A stretch of 61,342 nucleotides of DNA from CALHVX01 sp964640725 (GTDB lineage Bacteria > Pseudomonadota > Gammaproteobacteria > Pseudomonadales > Azotimanducaceae), in contig CAZXIJ010000025.1 in the NCBI GenBank assembly GCA_964640725.1, forward strand, positions 1 through 61,342, given 5' to 3'. The stretch's first letter is position 1, and the number at the start of each line of letters is the position of its first letter. Below are positions 42,095-51,343 of this stretch, in pieces. The notes under the pieces are model-generated. The model made no database searches. It saw only the letters and a list, made by a program, of their open reading frames with translations, and was not told where the DNA came from. The translations under genes and the position numbers were made by a program.

Positions 42095-43854
42095 GCGCTG
42101 TCCTCCTGGCTGTGAGCCCTGGCGCCGGTCTCGAAGATGTCGTAGTCCACCTCCATACCGGCGTCCTTCAGCCTCGCAAAGAACGCCGGGATCTCGCCGG
42201 TTGCCACATAGCGACCTTGAATCCGGCCTTCTGCATCAATGCCCTGCTGCTGAAACTCAAACAGCTTCTGCAGCAGAATCACGTCACCTTCCATGCCGTC
42301 CACTGCGGCGATGCTGGTGATCCGTCGGGTACCGTCCGAGAAGCGCGTCTGCTGCAGAATGATGTCCACCGCCGAGGCGATCTGTTCGCGAATTGCACGG
42401 ACCGGAAGATCTACGCCAGACATGAGCACCATGACTTCCAGGCGGGACAGCAGATCTCGAGCGGAGTTGGCATGGCCGGTGGTCAGGGAGCCATCGTGAC
42501 CGGTATTCATCGCCTGCAGCATGTCCAGCGCTTCGCCGCTGCGACACTCGCCGACGACAATGCGGTCAGGCCGCATCCGCAGACAGTTCTTGACCAGATC
42601 GCGAATCGTCACCTCACCCTTGCCCTCAACATTGGCTGGGCGGCTTTCAAGGGACAGCACGTGCTGCTGGTTGAGCTGCAGTTCCGCAGAATCCTCGATC
42701 GTGATGATCCGCTCCCGCTCCGGAATATCGTTCGACAACACGTTCAGGGTGGTGGTCTTGCCGCTGCCGGTACCGCCAGAGACGATGATGTTGCAGCGGT
42801 TGCGCACCGCCGTCGTCAGCAGGCGCGCCATGGGCTCCGACAGCGTCTGCTTCTCGAGCAGGTCCTGCATGGTCAGCCGCTGCTTGGAGAACTTCCGAAT
42901 GGTGAGCGTGGAGCCGTGCAAGGCGATCGGCGGGATCACCGCGTTGACGCGCGAGCCGTCCGGCAGCCGGGCGTCAACCATGGGAACGCCTTCGTCGATT
43001 CTGCGCCCCAAAGGCGCGACGATGCGCTCAATGATGCTGCGCAGGGAGTCAGCACTGCTGAAGCGCGTGGTGATTTTCTCGATCTTGCCGGCCCGCTCTA
43101 CGTAGATCTGGTCGTGGCCGTTGCACATGATCTCTGTGATGGACTCATCGGCCAGCAGCGGTTCGAGGGGTCCCAGCCCAACGGCCTCGGAGACGATGGG
43201 CGTCACCAGGGCCTCAACAGAAATCCCGAGCTGCGGATCGGGCCGCTCCTTGATGACCGCGCGGACCGCGGTCTCCGCTTCTGTTCGAAGGTCTTCCTGG
43301 GACAGCGCGTGCAGCTTGGCCCGCTTGTGCAGCTCCAGATACTCAAGGGTGCGGTCATGCACGTCGATCATGAAAGACACGACGTCCGGATTGGAGAGGC
43401 GCTCCTCCGGCACATGCTGGGTACTCACATCCGCGGCGCCCGGGACAGCCGCCAGGCGCGTGACCCCGGTTTCAGCGACGGCGGCCCGCAGTGGGTCAAG
43501 CAACGGCGCGTCCTTGGCCTTGGGCGTCGGCTTCAACTCCGCTTCCGCAGACTCCTGGGAGCGCACTGCCAGCCGGATCTCTCCCAGTGCGTAGTAGAGA
43601 TTGCTGCGCACCTCGTAGCAGGAACCAGGACGAAGTTGCTCGCCATTCAGATACACGCCCTTGCCGCTCCGGCTGCGGTCAGTGATGTACACCTTGCCGC
43701 CGGGCTCGATCTCCAGCTCCGCATGATGCCGGTCGAGCGCAGCTCCGGGCACCCGCACCGCGCTGCCGCGGGCAGCGCCAATCATGTGTTTGCCCGCGCT
43801 CAGCGGGAACTGCTTGACGTTGTTGTTTCGATCGATCGCTTCAATCAGATACAT
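42085..43854 (-). CDS. tadA: FHA-domain fused Tad secretion ATPase (TadA/CpaF)
   Basis: A 589-aa protein. Residues about 15-97 form a forkhead-associated domain (GKHMIGAARGSAVRVPGAAL, then DRHHAELEIEPGGKVYITDR, then SGKGVYLNGEQLRPG), a module that binds phosphothreonine. Residues about 190-570 form the CpaF-type AAA+ ATPase: Walker A GGTGSGKTT (360-368), the Asp box in TIEDSAELQLNQQHVLSLES, Walker B-like RIVVGECRSGEALDMLQAM, and the His box TGHANSA. It powers Flp pilus assembly. The fusion suggests pilus activity may be gated by Ser/Thr phosphorylation, but no kinase gene lies in the window. Confidence 0.92.
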   Translation of the reverse strand: MYLIEAIDRNNNVKQFPLSAGKHMIGAARGSAVRVPGAALDRHHAELEIEPGGKVYITDRSRSGKGVYLNGEQLRPGSCYEVRSNLYYALGEIRLAVRSQESAEAELKPTPKAKDAPLLDPLRAAVAETGVTRLAAVPGAADVSTQHVPEERLSNPDVVSFMIDVHDRTLEYLELHKRAKLHALSQEDLRTEAETAVRAVIKERPDPQLGISVEALVTPIVSEAVGLGPLEPLLADESITEIMCNGHDQIYVERAGKIEKITTRFSSADSLRSIIERIVAPLGRRIDEGVPMVDARLPDGSRVNAVIPPIALHGSTLTIRKFSKQRLTMQDLLEKQTLSEPMARLLTTAVRNRCNIIVSGGTGSGKTTTLNVLSNDIPERERIITIEDSAELQLNQQHVLSLESRPANVEGKGEVTIRDLVKNCLRMRPDRIVVGECRSGEALDMLQAMNTGHDGSLTTGHANSARDLLSRLEVMVLMSGVDLPVRAIREQIASAVDIILQQTRFSDGTRRITSIAAVDGMEGDVILLQKLFEFQQQGIDAEGRIQGRYVATGEIPAFFARLKDAGMEVDYDIFETGARAHSQEDSAWN

Positions 43855-43867
43855 CGTTGCGCCTCGC

Positions 43868-45154
43868 TCAGTCCCAGATGCTGAACTTGAGGGTTTCGTC
43901 GGCCCCGCTGTTGAGCTCGTCGTAGCGGTCGCTGGCCTTTTTAGAGACCCGACCGTCTTCCAGCACCGGTGTCACCAGCACAATCAGATCCGTCTCTTCG
44001 TTGATGAACGCCCGAGACTTGAAGAGCTCCCCGAGAATCGGGATGTTGCCAAGGCCTGGAAGCCGGTCGACGTCTTTGGCCTGACTGCTGTTGACGAGCC
44101 CCGCCAGAATCAGGGTCTGGTCGGCCTTCAAGTTGATCTGCGAGGTAGAGCGACGCACCAGGAAACCCGGAATGCCCAGCACGTCCACGGTGTTATCGAT
44201 CGAGCTGACTTCAACCTTGATGTCGGTGCGAACATTGCCTCGGCGATCGGCCAAAGGTGCAATATCCAGAATCACGCCGTACTCCTTGTACAGAACGTTC
44301 ACCGCGCCCTGCTGGTTGATCACCGGGATCGGCACCTCACCGCCGGCCAGGAATTTGGCTTCCCCGCCGTTGAGCGCGCCAAGCTGGGGCTCCGCCAGCA
44401 GTCGCGCCAGCCCGTTCTCATCGAGCAAACGGAACACCGAGTCGAGCCGCGTGGAGTAGCCGAAAAAACCCTCCGGCCCGACCCGCGCCCGGGCTGGGAA
44501 ACCGCCACCGCCGGGGATCTGCGTGTTGCGATAGAGATCATTGCTGACGAAGTCGCGAATCGCGCCAAAGCTGAAGCCGTCGGCCACGTCCTGCCAGTCA
44601 ACGCCAATCTCCTTGAGTACGTTCTTGCGCACCTCCAGGAATCGAACCTGCATGTAGATCATCTGCTGCAGATCGAAGGGGTCCTTGCTGATAAACGCGT
44701 CGACCGCTTCATAGGCTTTGGCGATCTCCTCGATACGCGAGGCGTCCTGGGCGCTTTCAACGCTCCCTTCGAACACCACACGATCACCGATAATGCGGGC
44801 TTCCACCCCGGGCATATCCCGGGCGTGCTGCTGCATGGCGTAGCGCAGCGATTCGATCGCGGGGTCGTGGATCACGATCGTCAACAGGCGCGGCTTCTTG
44901 CCGTCCAGCCAGACACGCACATCGGTCACGCCGGGCTGCTTCGCAATGAGCAGCAGCTCTTGAGTCTCGTTGATCACCGTCGCATCGAGCAGCTCGGCGT
45001 TGCCGATCGACACCCGCTGAACGTCGCCGAGCTTCAAGATCGATGTCCGGCCGGCTGCCAGCTGTATTTCATGGGCGCTTGCGGCCAGCGTCGCAAACAG
45101 CAGACCAAAGGCGACGGACGCCCGCGCCAGGCGGGTCCGGATTCGAGCCGCCAC
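43868..45154 (-). CDS. rcpA: Tad secretin (RcpA/CpaC)
   Basis: An outer-membrane secretin of 428 aa. It has a signal peptide (LLFATLAASAHEI), the pilus-assembly N-domain (LKLGDVQRVSIGNAELLDAT, LLIAKQPGVTDVRVWL), a BON-like segment (RDMPGVEARIIGDRVVFEGS) and the secretin barrel (RLLAEPQLGALNGGEAKFLA, and LKADQTLILAGLVNSSQ). GTG start with a weak site; the gene begins two bases after the cpaB stop. Confidence 0.9.
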   Translation of the reverse strand: MAARIRTRLARASVAFGLLFATLAASAHEIQLAAGRTSILKLGDVQRVSIGNAELLDATVINETQELLLIAKQPGVTDVRVWLDGKKPRLLTIVIHDPAIESLRYAMQQHARDMPGVEARIIGDRVVFEGSVESAQDASRIEEIAKAYEAVDAFISKDPFDLQQMIYMQVRFLEVRKNVLKEIGVDWQDVADGFSFGAIRDFVSNDLYRNTQIPGGGGFPARARVGPEGFFGYSTRLDSVFRLLDENGLARLLAEPQLGALNGGEAKFLAGGEVPIPVINQQGAVNVLYKEYGVILDIAPLADRRGNVRTDIKVEVSSIDNTVDVLGIPGFLVRRSTSQINLKADQTLILAGLVNSSQAKDVDRLPGLGNIPILGELFKSRAFINEETDLIVLVTPVLEDGRVSKKASDRYDELNSGADETLKFSIWD

Positions 45155-45156
45155 GG

Positions 45157-45924
45157 CTAGCTGCCGCCGCGAATAATGGGAATCTGGCGGTAGGCCGCCT
45201 TGCCAAGCAGCGTACGCGTCGTCACCGGCTCAAACTCCATAGGGAGCTGGTCGATGCGCGAGCGCAGGGCAACACTCAGCGTGCCGACAGATCGCGCATG
45301 CGCAATTCTGGCGGCAATCTCAGGCTCCACATGCAAAGTAATTGTCTGGTAGCGAAGCTGGTTACTGTTGCGCACAGCCTGTTCGTTCTCGCGCACCGTT
45401 TCGCCCGTTGCCATGACCCGGATGTTCTGCAGCAGCGGCACGGTGTTTTCCACTTCGCCGTTCTTGAGCGTGCCGAAGATATCGATGATATCGCCGGGAG
45501 AGATCATGCCGGAGATGGAGGACAGGGTGTCTACAGGAAATGTCATCGCGCGCTTGCCAACCTCGATCAGATTGGAGAACGAATCAACGTTGCTGTGCTG
45601 GATATGCGTCGCCAGCAGCGGCTCACCGGAGCCCAGGGCGTAAACCAGGTTCGCGCCCATCACGCTATCGACCTCGCTGGGCCGCACGGCATCGCGGTGC
45701 ACAAACGACTTGGGCACCTCGCGGACCTGCAGGTTTGAACTGTTCAGCGTCTCGCCGCGAGAGAGATCGTTCGCGGCAACAACCACCTGAACCGGCTCGT
45801 AACGAGCATCAACGGACTGACGGTACTCGGTGATCTCGTCGTTTACATAGCGATTCACCAGGTACAGCGCGCCAGCGCCACACATCAGCGCGACAACCAC
45901 CAAGATAATGGTCCTGTTGTTCAT
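45157..45924 (-). CDS. cpaB: Tad pilus assembly protein CpaB/RcpC
   Basis: A 255-aa protein with an N-terminal membrane anchor (TIILVVVALMCGAGALYLVN) and an SAF domain (VVVAANDLSRGETLNSSNLQ) typical of CpaB/RcpC, which probably couples periplasmic cell wall and secretin. The ATG follows GGGGGA. It heads the secretin-ATPase-platform run. Confidence 0.9.
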   Translation of the reverse strand: MNNRTIILVVVALMCGAGALYLVNRYVNDEITEYRQSVDARYEPVQVVVAANDLSRGETLNSSNLQVREVPKSFVHRDAVRPSEVDSVMGANLVYALGSGEPLLATHIQHSNVDSFSNLIEVGKRAMTFPVDTLSSISGMISPGDIIDIFGTLKNGEVENTVPLLQNIRVMATGETVRENEQAVRNSNQLRYQTITLHVEPEIAARIAHARSVGTLSVALRSRIDQLPMEFEPVTTRTLLGKAAYRQIPIIRGGS

Positions 45925-46008
45925 AGTTTCCCCCGTTACTGCTTTATCGGTAATCGTTGTTCTTATCAGGGCCCGACGAGCAACGCTCTGGCGGGCTTCG
46001 GTGCCTGC

Positions 46009-46173
46009 TCAGTCGATCGGCACGGTAATCGACTCCACATAGCGGCGCTCATGCTCCTCGATCGCCGGAACCACCACGTTCACCACCGTCAGGTAAAAGA
46101 CGATCATCAGAAACACCAGCACCACAAGCATCTCCGCCACCGCGGAGCCCTGCTGCCTCGACCGAGCGGCCAT
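46009..46173 (-). CDS. Small TadE-like pseudopilin, 54 aa
   Basis: The peptide reads MAARSRQQGSAVAEMLVVLV and continues as a hydrophobic helix, ending in a charged tail (EEHERRYVESITVPID). GSAVAE followed by a long hydrophobic segment with Glu after the processing site is the pilin/TadE arrangement. Its start codon shares one base with the upstream gene stop (TGATG). It is shorter than usual TadE proteins and lacks their C-terminal domain. Confidence 0.7.
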   Translation of the reverse strand: MAARSRQQGSAVAEMLVVLVFLMIVFYLTVVNVVVPAIEEHERRYVESITVPID

Positions 46174-46901
46174 CACGAGCGGATGACCCAGATCACCGTC
46201 ACCAGGCTGCGGTCGTGCCGGCCTGACGGGTGCGAGACGACAGACACCTGAACCTGCTCGCGGTCTTTCTGATACTGGTTCGTGCTACTGGATCCAAGGC
46301 TGCCATCAGACCGCCAGCCATTCTGAGCCAGCTCCTCATCAAGCCAGCGCGACGCCGAGTCCGTTGACGCCGAGAACATGAAAGTGGACACGTCCGAGTA
46401 AGTGCCGTCGTCCAGCGATTCCACCCGGTTAATGAGCTCCAGCTGGTTGCTGTGGGCGAACATCGGTTGCCGGTCCACCTGCCGGCCGTTTACGCGTTTT
46501 GGGTCGCTACTGGAGAGGAGGCTGCCCACGGTCTTGCCATCCACTGTCTTTAACTTAACGGTGTGGTAGGTGCCATGGATCGACGCGCCAAGGATCAGTT
46601 CGTCGTCGCCCTTGGTGACAACGAAGTCGCCGGTTCCCCGGTTACGAAACCAGTCTTCGTAGTGCGCCCGCACCTCGGTCAAGGAGCGATCGGAGCTGAA
46701 CAGCCGCATATTCATCGGCACGCTGTTGTAGCGCATTTTGCGCGACACCCAATCGACGGCCATACCGCGCATCGCCGGCAAGGTCGCTGGATCCCGCCAA
46801 TCGGGCGTCTCTGCCTGAACGGCCTGGCTCAACAACGCCACCGTCAGCAGCGCGCAGGCAGCACTCATTGCCGGGCCTTGTGCGCGGTCTGCGCTGATCA
46901 T
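46173..46901 (-). CDS. Exported hypothetical protein of the Tad locus
   Basis: A 242-aa protein of no recognised family. It has a signal peptide (ALLTVALLSQAVQA), then a soluble domain with a repeated beta-strand pattern (TGDFVVTKGDDELILGASIH, TYHTVKLKTVDGKTVGSLLS). The start (ATGA) overlaps the upstream TadE-like stop by four bases. Tight coupling to pilin-like genes on both sides suggests a periplasmic pilus-assembly accessory. Confidence 0.68.
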   Translation of the reverse strand: MISADRAQGPAMSAACALLTVALLSQAVQAETPDWRDPATLPAMRGMAVDWVSRKMRYNSVPMNMRLFSSDRSLTEVRAHYEDWFRNRGTGDFVVTKGDDELILGASIHGTYHTVKLKTVDGKTVGSLLSSSDPKRVNGRQVDRQPMFAHSNQLELINRVESLDDGTYSDVSTFMFSASTDSASRWLDEELAQNGWRSDGSLGSSSTNQYQKDREQVQVSVVSHPSGRHDRSLVTVIWVIRS

Positions 46902-47812
46902 CGCGGCTGCACGAAGGGATCGAGAATGATGGTCGACTCGTTCGCCAGCGGCACCGTATCAGCGCGCCGCGCCTCGCCGATCACCGGAGCATTCTCGCCC
47001 AGGGAACCGAACCGCGCGAGCAGCGCTCCAGGGGTGGCCATACACTCAACCGCCTCGCGAGCCACGAGGCCATCGACGCGCACGTCGTAGTCCCCTTCGG
47101 AGTCTGTGGTCCAGCTGTCGGTGAGAATGGCCCCTGGCACCACCATGTTGACGAACCCGCCGCCCTCATCCCCTTCATAGCGATTTTCGTCGGCAAAGCG
47201 ATCGTAGATGGGCGTGGTGACCGCAATGCGCGCGAGCCCATCACCGCGCAGCCCGAGCCCGGAATTCAAATTCAAACCTGTATCGCAGCCCACAAGACTC
47301 AGGCCACTGTTCAAAACGCTGAGGGCGGCGCCAAAGGCACCGCCAACGCCCCGGTGGGCGAAGCGTGCGGTCAGGGAACCGTAGGTATCCTCTACCGGGT
47401 TTTCCTCATAGGCATAGACCGCGTCGCTGACGTCTCCGTTGCCGCCAATATTGCGGACCATGCGCCGGTCCTGCGAGTACCAGTCCGGGTTATCGAAGGT
47501 GTCACTGGTGAGCAGCTGCGAAGGATGCCCGAGGCTGCGATCATCGATTTCTCCGCGAATCTGCGCGTCGCTCTTGGCCACGTCGCCGTCGCCGGGGGCG
47601 GACCAGAGCGTGCGCTCCCACACCGCGTATCGCGAAGCCTCAAGAGTCTTGTGCTTGATATCGAAAAATTTGCCCAGCAGCGGCAGGCTAAAAAAGAAAG
47701 CCACTAACGCGGTAGACCAGATGATGGCTTCAGTCAGGGCCTGGCCGTTTTGCCGAGTATGGGCCGCCAACCGCCGTCGCGGGCGCTGGCGATTGGTCAT
47801 CGAATCAACCAT
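46898..47812 (-). CDS. TadE-like minor pilin with long C-terminal domain
   Basis: A 304-aa protein with the TadE-type N-terminus NGQALTEAIIWSTALVAFFF (pilin-like segment with Glu) and a large soluble domain. It starts with an ATG eight bases inside the upstream gene, with GGGGGA upstream. TadE and TadF are minor pseudopilins of the Flp pilus. This copy has unusually long C-terminal extensions, with DVRVDGLVAREAVECMATPG near the end. Confidence 0.75.
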   Translation of the reverse strand: MVDSMTNRQRPRRRLAAHTRQNGQALTEAIIWSTALVAFFFSLPLLGKFFDIKHKTLEASRYAVWERTLWSAPGDGDVAKSDAQIRGEIDDRSLGHPSQLLTSDTFDNPDWYSQDRRMVRNIGGNGDVSDAVYAYEENPVEDTYGSLTARFAHRGVGGAFGAALSVLNSGLSLVGCDTGLNLNSGLGLRGDGLARIAVTTPIYDRFADENRYEGDEGGGFVNMVVPGAILTDSWTTDSEGDYDVRVDGLVAREAVECMATPGALLARFGSLGENAPVIGEARRADTVPLANESTIILDPFVQPR

Positions 47813-48536
47813 TGTCGGTTTCCCCCGGTGCGGGCGCCTCGGGCGCATTGCGGGCACTCAGCTGCGGCTCCGGGGTGCGTTCCGAGGGCCTTGTAAAGTG
47901 CCCGCCGGGCACCGCTTCGAGCTGCTCGACGCTGACGAGCCGGGTCAGCCGCTGGTACTGGCCCAGCGGCGCGCGCAGGCGCACCACCACCGGCATCTGG
48001 CCCACGGTGCCGAGGCAAACGCGGCTGCCGCTGACCACGTCTTCGCGCTCCTCGCAGGGCAGCGCCAGTCCGGCCCGAGGGCCGCGTACGCGCCACTGGG
48101 CGTAACGCTTGGTCAGCTCGTTGCCAAAGAAGTGACCGCCAGGGGCGACGGCCGGCGGCGCACCGAAACCCGTCACCGCGGCACTGCTGCGCTTTGCAGT
48201 CATCCGCCCGGCACCAACGTCGTAAACCTCGCTGTACTCCGGCGCTGCGACACGGATCGTATGGCGCAGCAAGGGCGGCTGGGCAGCGGAGACCAGCGTC
48301 AGCATGCGTGCTTCAACGCGAACAGTCGTGTCTCGAATATCGACCCGGGTGCGCCAGTCCTGGATCGATGGGGCGGTGGGCAGGCGTTCGTGCTCGAAGT
48401 TCAGGCGCAGCACACCGGAGCCTGCCAGCGCTGATGAGGAGACACCGAGCGCGCCTGCGAGCAGCAGCCCGCAGCTGGACCATGCGGCGCGAACACTGCG
48501 TATCGGCTGTCCCGCCTGGCGGGCCAAGGCCATCAT
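47805..48536 (-). CDS. Exported hypothetical protein of the Tad locus (second)
   Basis: A 243-aa protein with signal peptide (SCGLLLAGALGVSSSALAGS) and a beta-rich soluble domain (IRDTTVRVEARMLTLVSAAQ, RLRAPLGQYQRLTRLVSVEQ). No family is recognised. The start ATGA overlaps the TadG-like stop by four bases, and the stop overlaps the TadE-like start, so it is part of the assembly operon. Confidence 0.66.
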   Translation of the reverse strand: MMALARQAGQPIRSVRAAWSSCGLLLAGALGVSSSALAGSGVLRLNFEHERLPTAPSIQDWRTRVDIRDTTVRVEARMLTLVSAAQPPLLRHTIRVAAPEYSEVYDVGAGRMTAKRSSAAVTGFGAPPAVAPGGHFFGNELTKRYAQWRVRGPRAGLALPCEEREDVVSGSRVCLGTVGQMPVVVRLRAPLGQYQRLTRLVSVEQLEAVPGGHFTRPSERTPEPQLSARNAPEAPAPGETDNG

Positions 48537-49798
48537 CCGCTCTCGTTCCCGCAATCATTCAGGCGGCGCAGGCGCACTTTCCAGAACGGGTTAAAAACGT
48601 TCGCGTACTCGATCTGATTCGAACCAAATGCGGCGAAGCCGTCAGGCCGGTGAAAGTGAACTTCGGCGCAGGACACCGCCACCAGCGCCTCGCTGGCCTG
48701 GTCGTGTGCACCGGGCCCGGAACGCATCAGGCTGGCCTGGCCCAAGTCCAGCTCAGCAATCACTGTTGCCGAGTGCGCTTCGTTGCGGGTCGGCGCGTTG
48801 TTCCGGGTGCCTACGTATCGGAAAATGCCGTCGTAGCCCCAGTCGGCCGTATCGGCGGTACCCACGGCTTCGCCCCGGGTCCGGTAGCGACAGCTAAACC
48901 AGCGACAGCCCCAAACCTGGAAGCGCAATCGGTCTTCTGCGTCCCAACCCATTCGGTTGCCGTTCAGGGTAGGTCGCGCAAACCCGTCCTTGATGACGCG
49001 GAAAGGCCACAGCGTGAAACGCCAGTTGCGGGCCGTATCGGGGCGCTGCCAACGCGTGGGTCGCTGCGTTGTAACGTAATCCGTTGATCGCGCCACCATT
49101 TCCTGCATGACACCGCCATCGTTGCCGGGCGCGACACCGGCGAAGTTCAGGTAGCCGAGCATCTCGGCGTTCTCCGAGAACTGACGCGCGCGCGCCTGCA
49201 TGAAGGTTGCCGAGCCGGCCATCGTCCCGGCGCCGAGCGGCACGCGGCGAACGTTCGGACCGTAGCTCAGTAAAATTTCGTCTTGCAGACGATTCAGCGC
49301 TGACAACGACATCGCCGCCTGGGCGTCGAGCTGACCGGCGTAGATCGCCGCGTTCAGACCTTGGCTACCCACGGCAATCGCCTGGCCCACGGTCTCGTTG
49401 ATCGGTTGGTAGGTCGACAGAAACTGATTCGCGGCATTCGTCACTTGCCCGACATAGGGCACCCAGAACAGCCAGCTGTTGAGATCGTCGACCACTTCGT
49501 CGAGGTAGTTCACCCAGGAGACGTAACTGGTCGCGTGCCCCACCGCCATGTGATTCGCGATCATGGCGCGATTGGAATAAGCGAGAAAATTCAGATTACG
49601 AGCAAGCTGCACACCTGACGAGTAGGCCGCGGCGTCGGTCGCATTGACGAGCCGCGTCTTCTCCGTCGTGGTTTGCCCGACGTTGTAAAGCGCAAACAGG
49701 CCGGCCATGAGCATGAGCGCCAGGGCAATACCCATAACGGACGCCTGGCCTCGGCACTGCCGGGCGCTGCGATAGCGATCAATCTGTGTCCGGTACAT
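48533..49798 (-). CDS. TadG-like pilus assembly protein
   Basis: A 421-aa protein with an N-terminal pilin-like helix (GQASVMGIALALMLMAGLFA) and the TadG-type segment TRLVNATDAAAYSSGVQLAR, then a long helical and soluble domain. TadG-type proteins anchor the Flp pilus in the envelope. The ATG at 49798 is preferred over a TTG at 49810. It is separated from flp by 207 bases, the longest gap within the core run. Confidence 0.78.
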   Translation of the reverse strand: MYRTQIDRYRSARQCRGQASVMGIALALMLMAGLFALYNVGQTTTEKTRLVNATDAAAYSSGVQLARNLNFLAYSNRAMIANHMAVGHATSYVSWVNYLDEVVDDLNSWLFWVPYVGQVTNAANQFLSTYQPINETVGQAIAVGSQGLNAAIYAGQLDAQAAMSLSALNRLQDEILLSYGPNVRRVPLGAGTMAGSATFMQARARQFSENAEMLGYLNFAGVAPGNDGGVMQEMVARSTDYVTTQRPTRWQRPDTARNWRFTLWPFRVIKDGFARPTLNGNRMGWDAEDRLRFQVWGCRWFSCRYRTRGEAVGTADTADWGYDGIFRYVGTRNNAPTRNEAHSATVIAELDLGQASLMRSGPGAHDQASEALVAVSCAEVHFHRPDGFAAFGSNQIEYANVFNPFWKVRLRRLNDCGNESG

Positions 49799-50005
49799 TC
49801 GCGCGTACAACGGCGATCTCCGTGTTCCTGGTGCTGTGGCGAAACGTGTTCAGCGAGTGCCAGCGAGCCATCGAAGAGGCGATGGACTGGAAGCGGGAGG
49901 TGGCAAATCCGTTTGCTGGTCGCCCACGCATCCCAGGACGACCCATTCCCCTAAAACTGAGGCAGGCGCCGCGGCCGAAGCCGCGACCCTGCCAGGCATA
50001 AGACT

Positions 50006-50266
50006 CTAGTTGTTGTTGGAGTCCGTGTAGTTCGCCAGGTTGTTGTTGGTGGTCGCCTGGGTTTCTGCAGCGGTGCCCTGGTTTGCGGCCTGGGTGCGAG
50101 CAGCGTCACCGGCGTTACCGGAGAGTTCCTGCGCCATGGCGGCGACCTGGTTGCTGACCGTATCTCCGAACATACCGACCACACCGATCGCAGCAATTGC
50201 GATCAGAGCGACGATGATGATGTATTCGGAAAGGCCCTGGCCTTTGGGTTTGTTGAGTTTCATCAT
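50006..50266 (-). CDS. flp: Flp-type pilin
   Basis: An 86-aa type IVb pilin. The prepilin cleavage region KGQGLSEYIIIVALIAIAAI (Gly/Glu processing motif and hydrophobic helix) is diagnostic. The mature part is longer and more Asn/Gln/Ala-rich (QGTAAETQATTNNNLANYTD) than usual Flp pilins. It is the first gene of the minus-strand locus. Start choice is between two adjacent ATGs (50266, 50263). The prepilin peptidase TadV is not in the window. Confidence 0.9.
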   Translation of the reverse strand: MMKLNKPKGQGLSEYIIIVALIAIAAIGVVGMFGDTVSNQVAAMAQELSGNAGDAARTQAANQGTAAETQATTNNNLANYTDSNNN

Positions 50267-50479
50267 GATTGGGTGTGACTCCATCCGTTGGTTGCACGCG
50301 CGTCACGAGAGCCGCGCGATAAAAAGCATTCGGTATCGGTTGACGTTCTTCTGACGCCTCGCCTCAAGGGAGGAGCTGCGAAGACTAGGGGCCGGATGTG
50401 AATTATTTGTAAAACAATATCGCGTGTTACTAACAGACTAAGCTATAAGCAAATGTTTTTTAAGGATAAAGACGATCTT
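50267..50479. promoter_or_regulatory. AT-rich divergent promoter region between flp and tadD
   Basis: This is the most AT-rich stretch of the neighbourhood (50395-50470), with a small dyad TTGTAAAACAA near 50409 and several TA-rich hexamers. It must carry outward promoters for the whole Tad-Rhs run and for tadD, but I cannot place exact -35/-10 pairs. Confidence 0.5.
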
Positions 50480-50989
50480 ATGATCTTTCGCCTACGCCCC
50501 TTTTTCGCCACTCTGATCCTCGCCTGCGCCGGCTGCAGCGCGTCGCCGGTTGCAGAACGCCAAAACGCTGACGCCATGAGCACCTTCGTGGCCGGCCGCG
50601 ATGCCTATCAGCGGGGCGAGCTGACACAGGCCGAAGGGCAGCTCCTGGCCGTCACTGAGGCCCAGCCCAGGTTTTCGGAGGCCTACTACTACCTCGGCAA
50701 TATCTATATCCGGCGGATGCAACTGGCGCAGGCCATCGAAGCTTACGAGCGCTGCCTCGAACTGGACCCGCAACACTTGAATGCGCTCTACAACGCCGCA
50801 GTCGCCGATGGCATCCGTGCTCGGCGACGCCTGCAGCAGTTGCGGACCCTGCTGCCGGAGGACCACCCGGTCCTGCCCTCCACGATGCTCTACTACCGGG
50901 AACTGACGGCGTTGCTCGGCCAGGTGTCGGGCAATCGTCGCATCGACGGTGCCCCGGGCGAGCGGCCGCCCGTGCGCTCGGCTCAGTAG
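50480..50989 (+). CDS. tadD: TadD-like TPR lipoprotein
   Basis: A 169-aa lipoprotein (signal IFRLRPFFATLILACAGC) with tetratricopeptide repeats (EAYYYLGNIYIRRMQLAQAI, EAYERCLELDPQHLNALYNA). TadD-type proteins assist secretin assembly. The chosen ATG starts the basic signal peptide; an upstream ATG at 50453 adds acidic residues. It is divergent from flp. Confidence 0.78.
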   Translation: MIFRLRPFFATLILACAGCSASPVAERQNADAMSTFVAGRDAYQRGELTQAEGQLLAVTEAQPRFSEAYYYLGNIYIRRMQLAQAIEAYERCLELDPQHLNALYNAAVADGIRARRRLQQLRTLLPEDHPVLPSTMLYYRELTALLGQVSGNRRIDGAPGERPPVRSAQ

Positions 50990-50994
50990 CTCCC

Positions 50995-51324
50995 ATGGAC
51001 CATCGCCTCGCACCGCAACAGGCCGACAGCTGGTGGCGCCGAGCGCGCGGTCTGCTGGGCACACGCACCTGCCCTCGGCAGGGCTTACTGCTGCGGCGCT
51101 GCCGTTCGGTCCACGGAATAGGGATGCTTTATGCCATCGACGTGGTATATCTTTCGTCTACTGGGAACGTTGTCGGGCTGCGCGCTAAGCTTAGGCCCTG
51201 GCAGCTGTCGGTCGGCCCTCAAGACGCAGTCGATTGCCTGGAGCTGCCCCTCGGCGCCATCGCCACCTGGCCCATCTGCGTGGGCGATCAGTTCCGATTT
51301 GAACCCGCCGAGCAGGCACCTTGA
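50995..51324 (+). CDS. DUF192-family protein
   Basis: A 109-aa protein with the DUF192 pattern: GLLLRRCRSVHGIGM (Cys and His), YAIDVVYLSSTGNVV, and LELPLGAIATWPICVGDQF. These small beta-barrel proteins are often encoded beside Tad genes; the biochemical role is not established. Starts five bases after the tadD stop. Confidence 0.82.
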   Translation: MDHRLAPQQADSWWRRARGLLGTRTCPRQGLLLRRCRSVHGIGMLYAIDVVYLSSTGNVVGLRAKLRPWQLSVGPQDAVDCLELPLGAIATWPICVGDQFRFEPAEQAP

Positions 51325-51343
51325 AACCGTGAGTCGTACAGAA

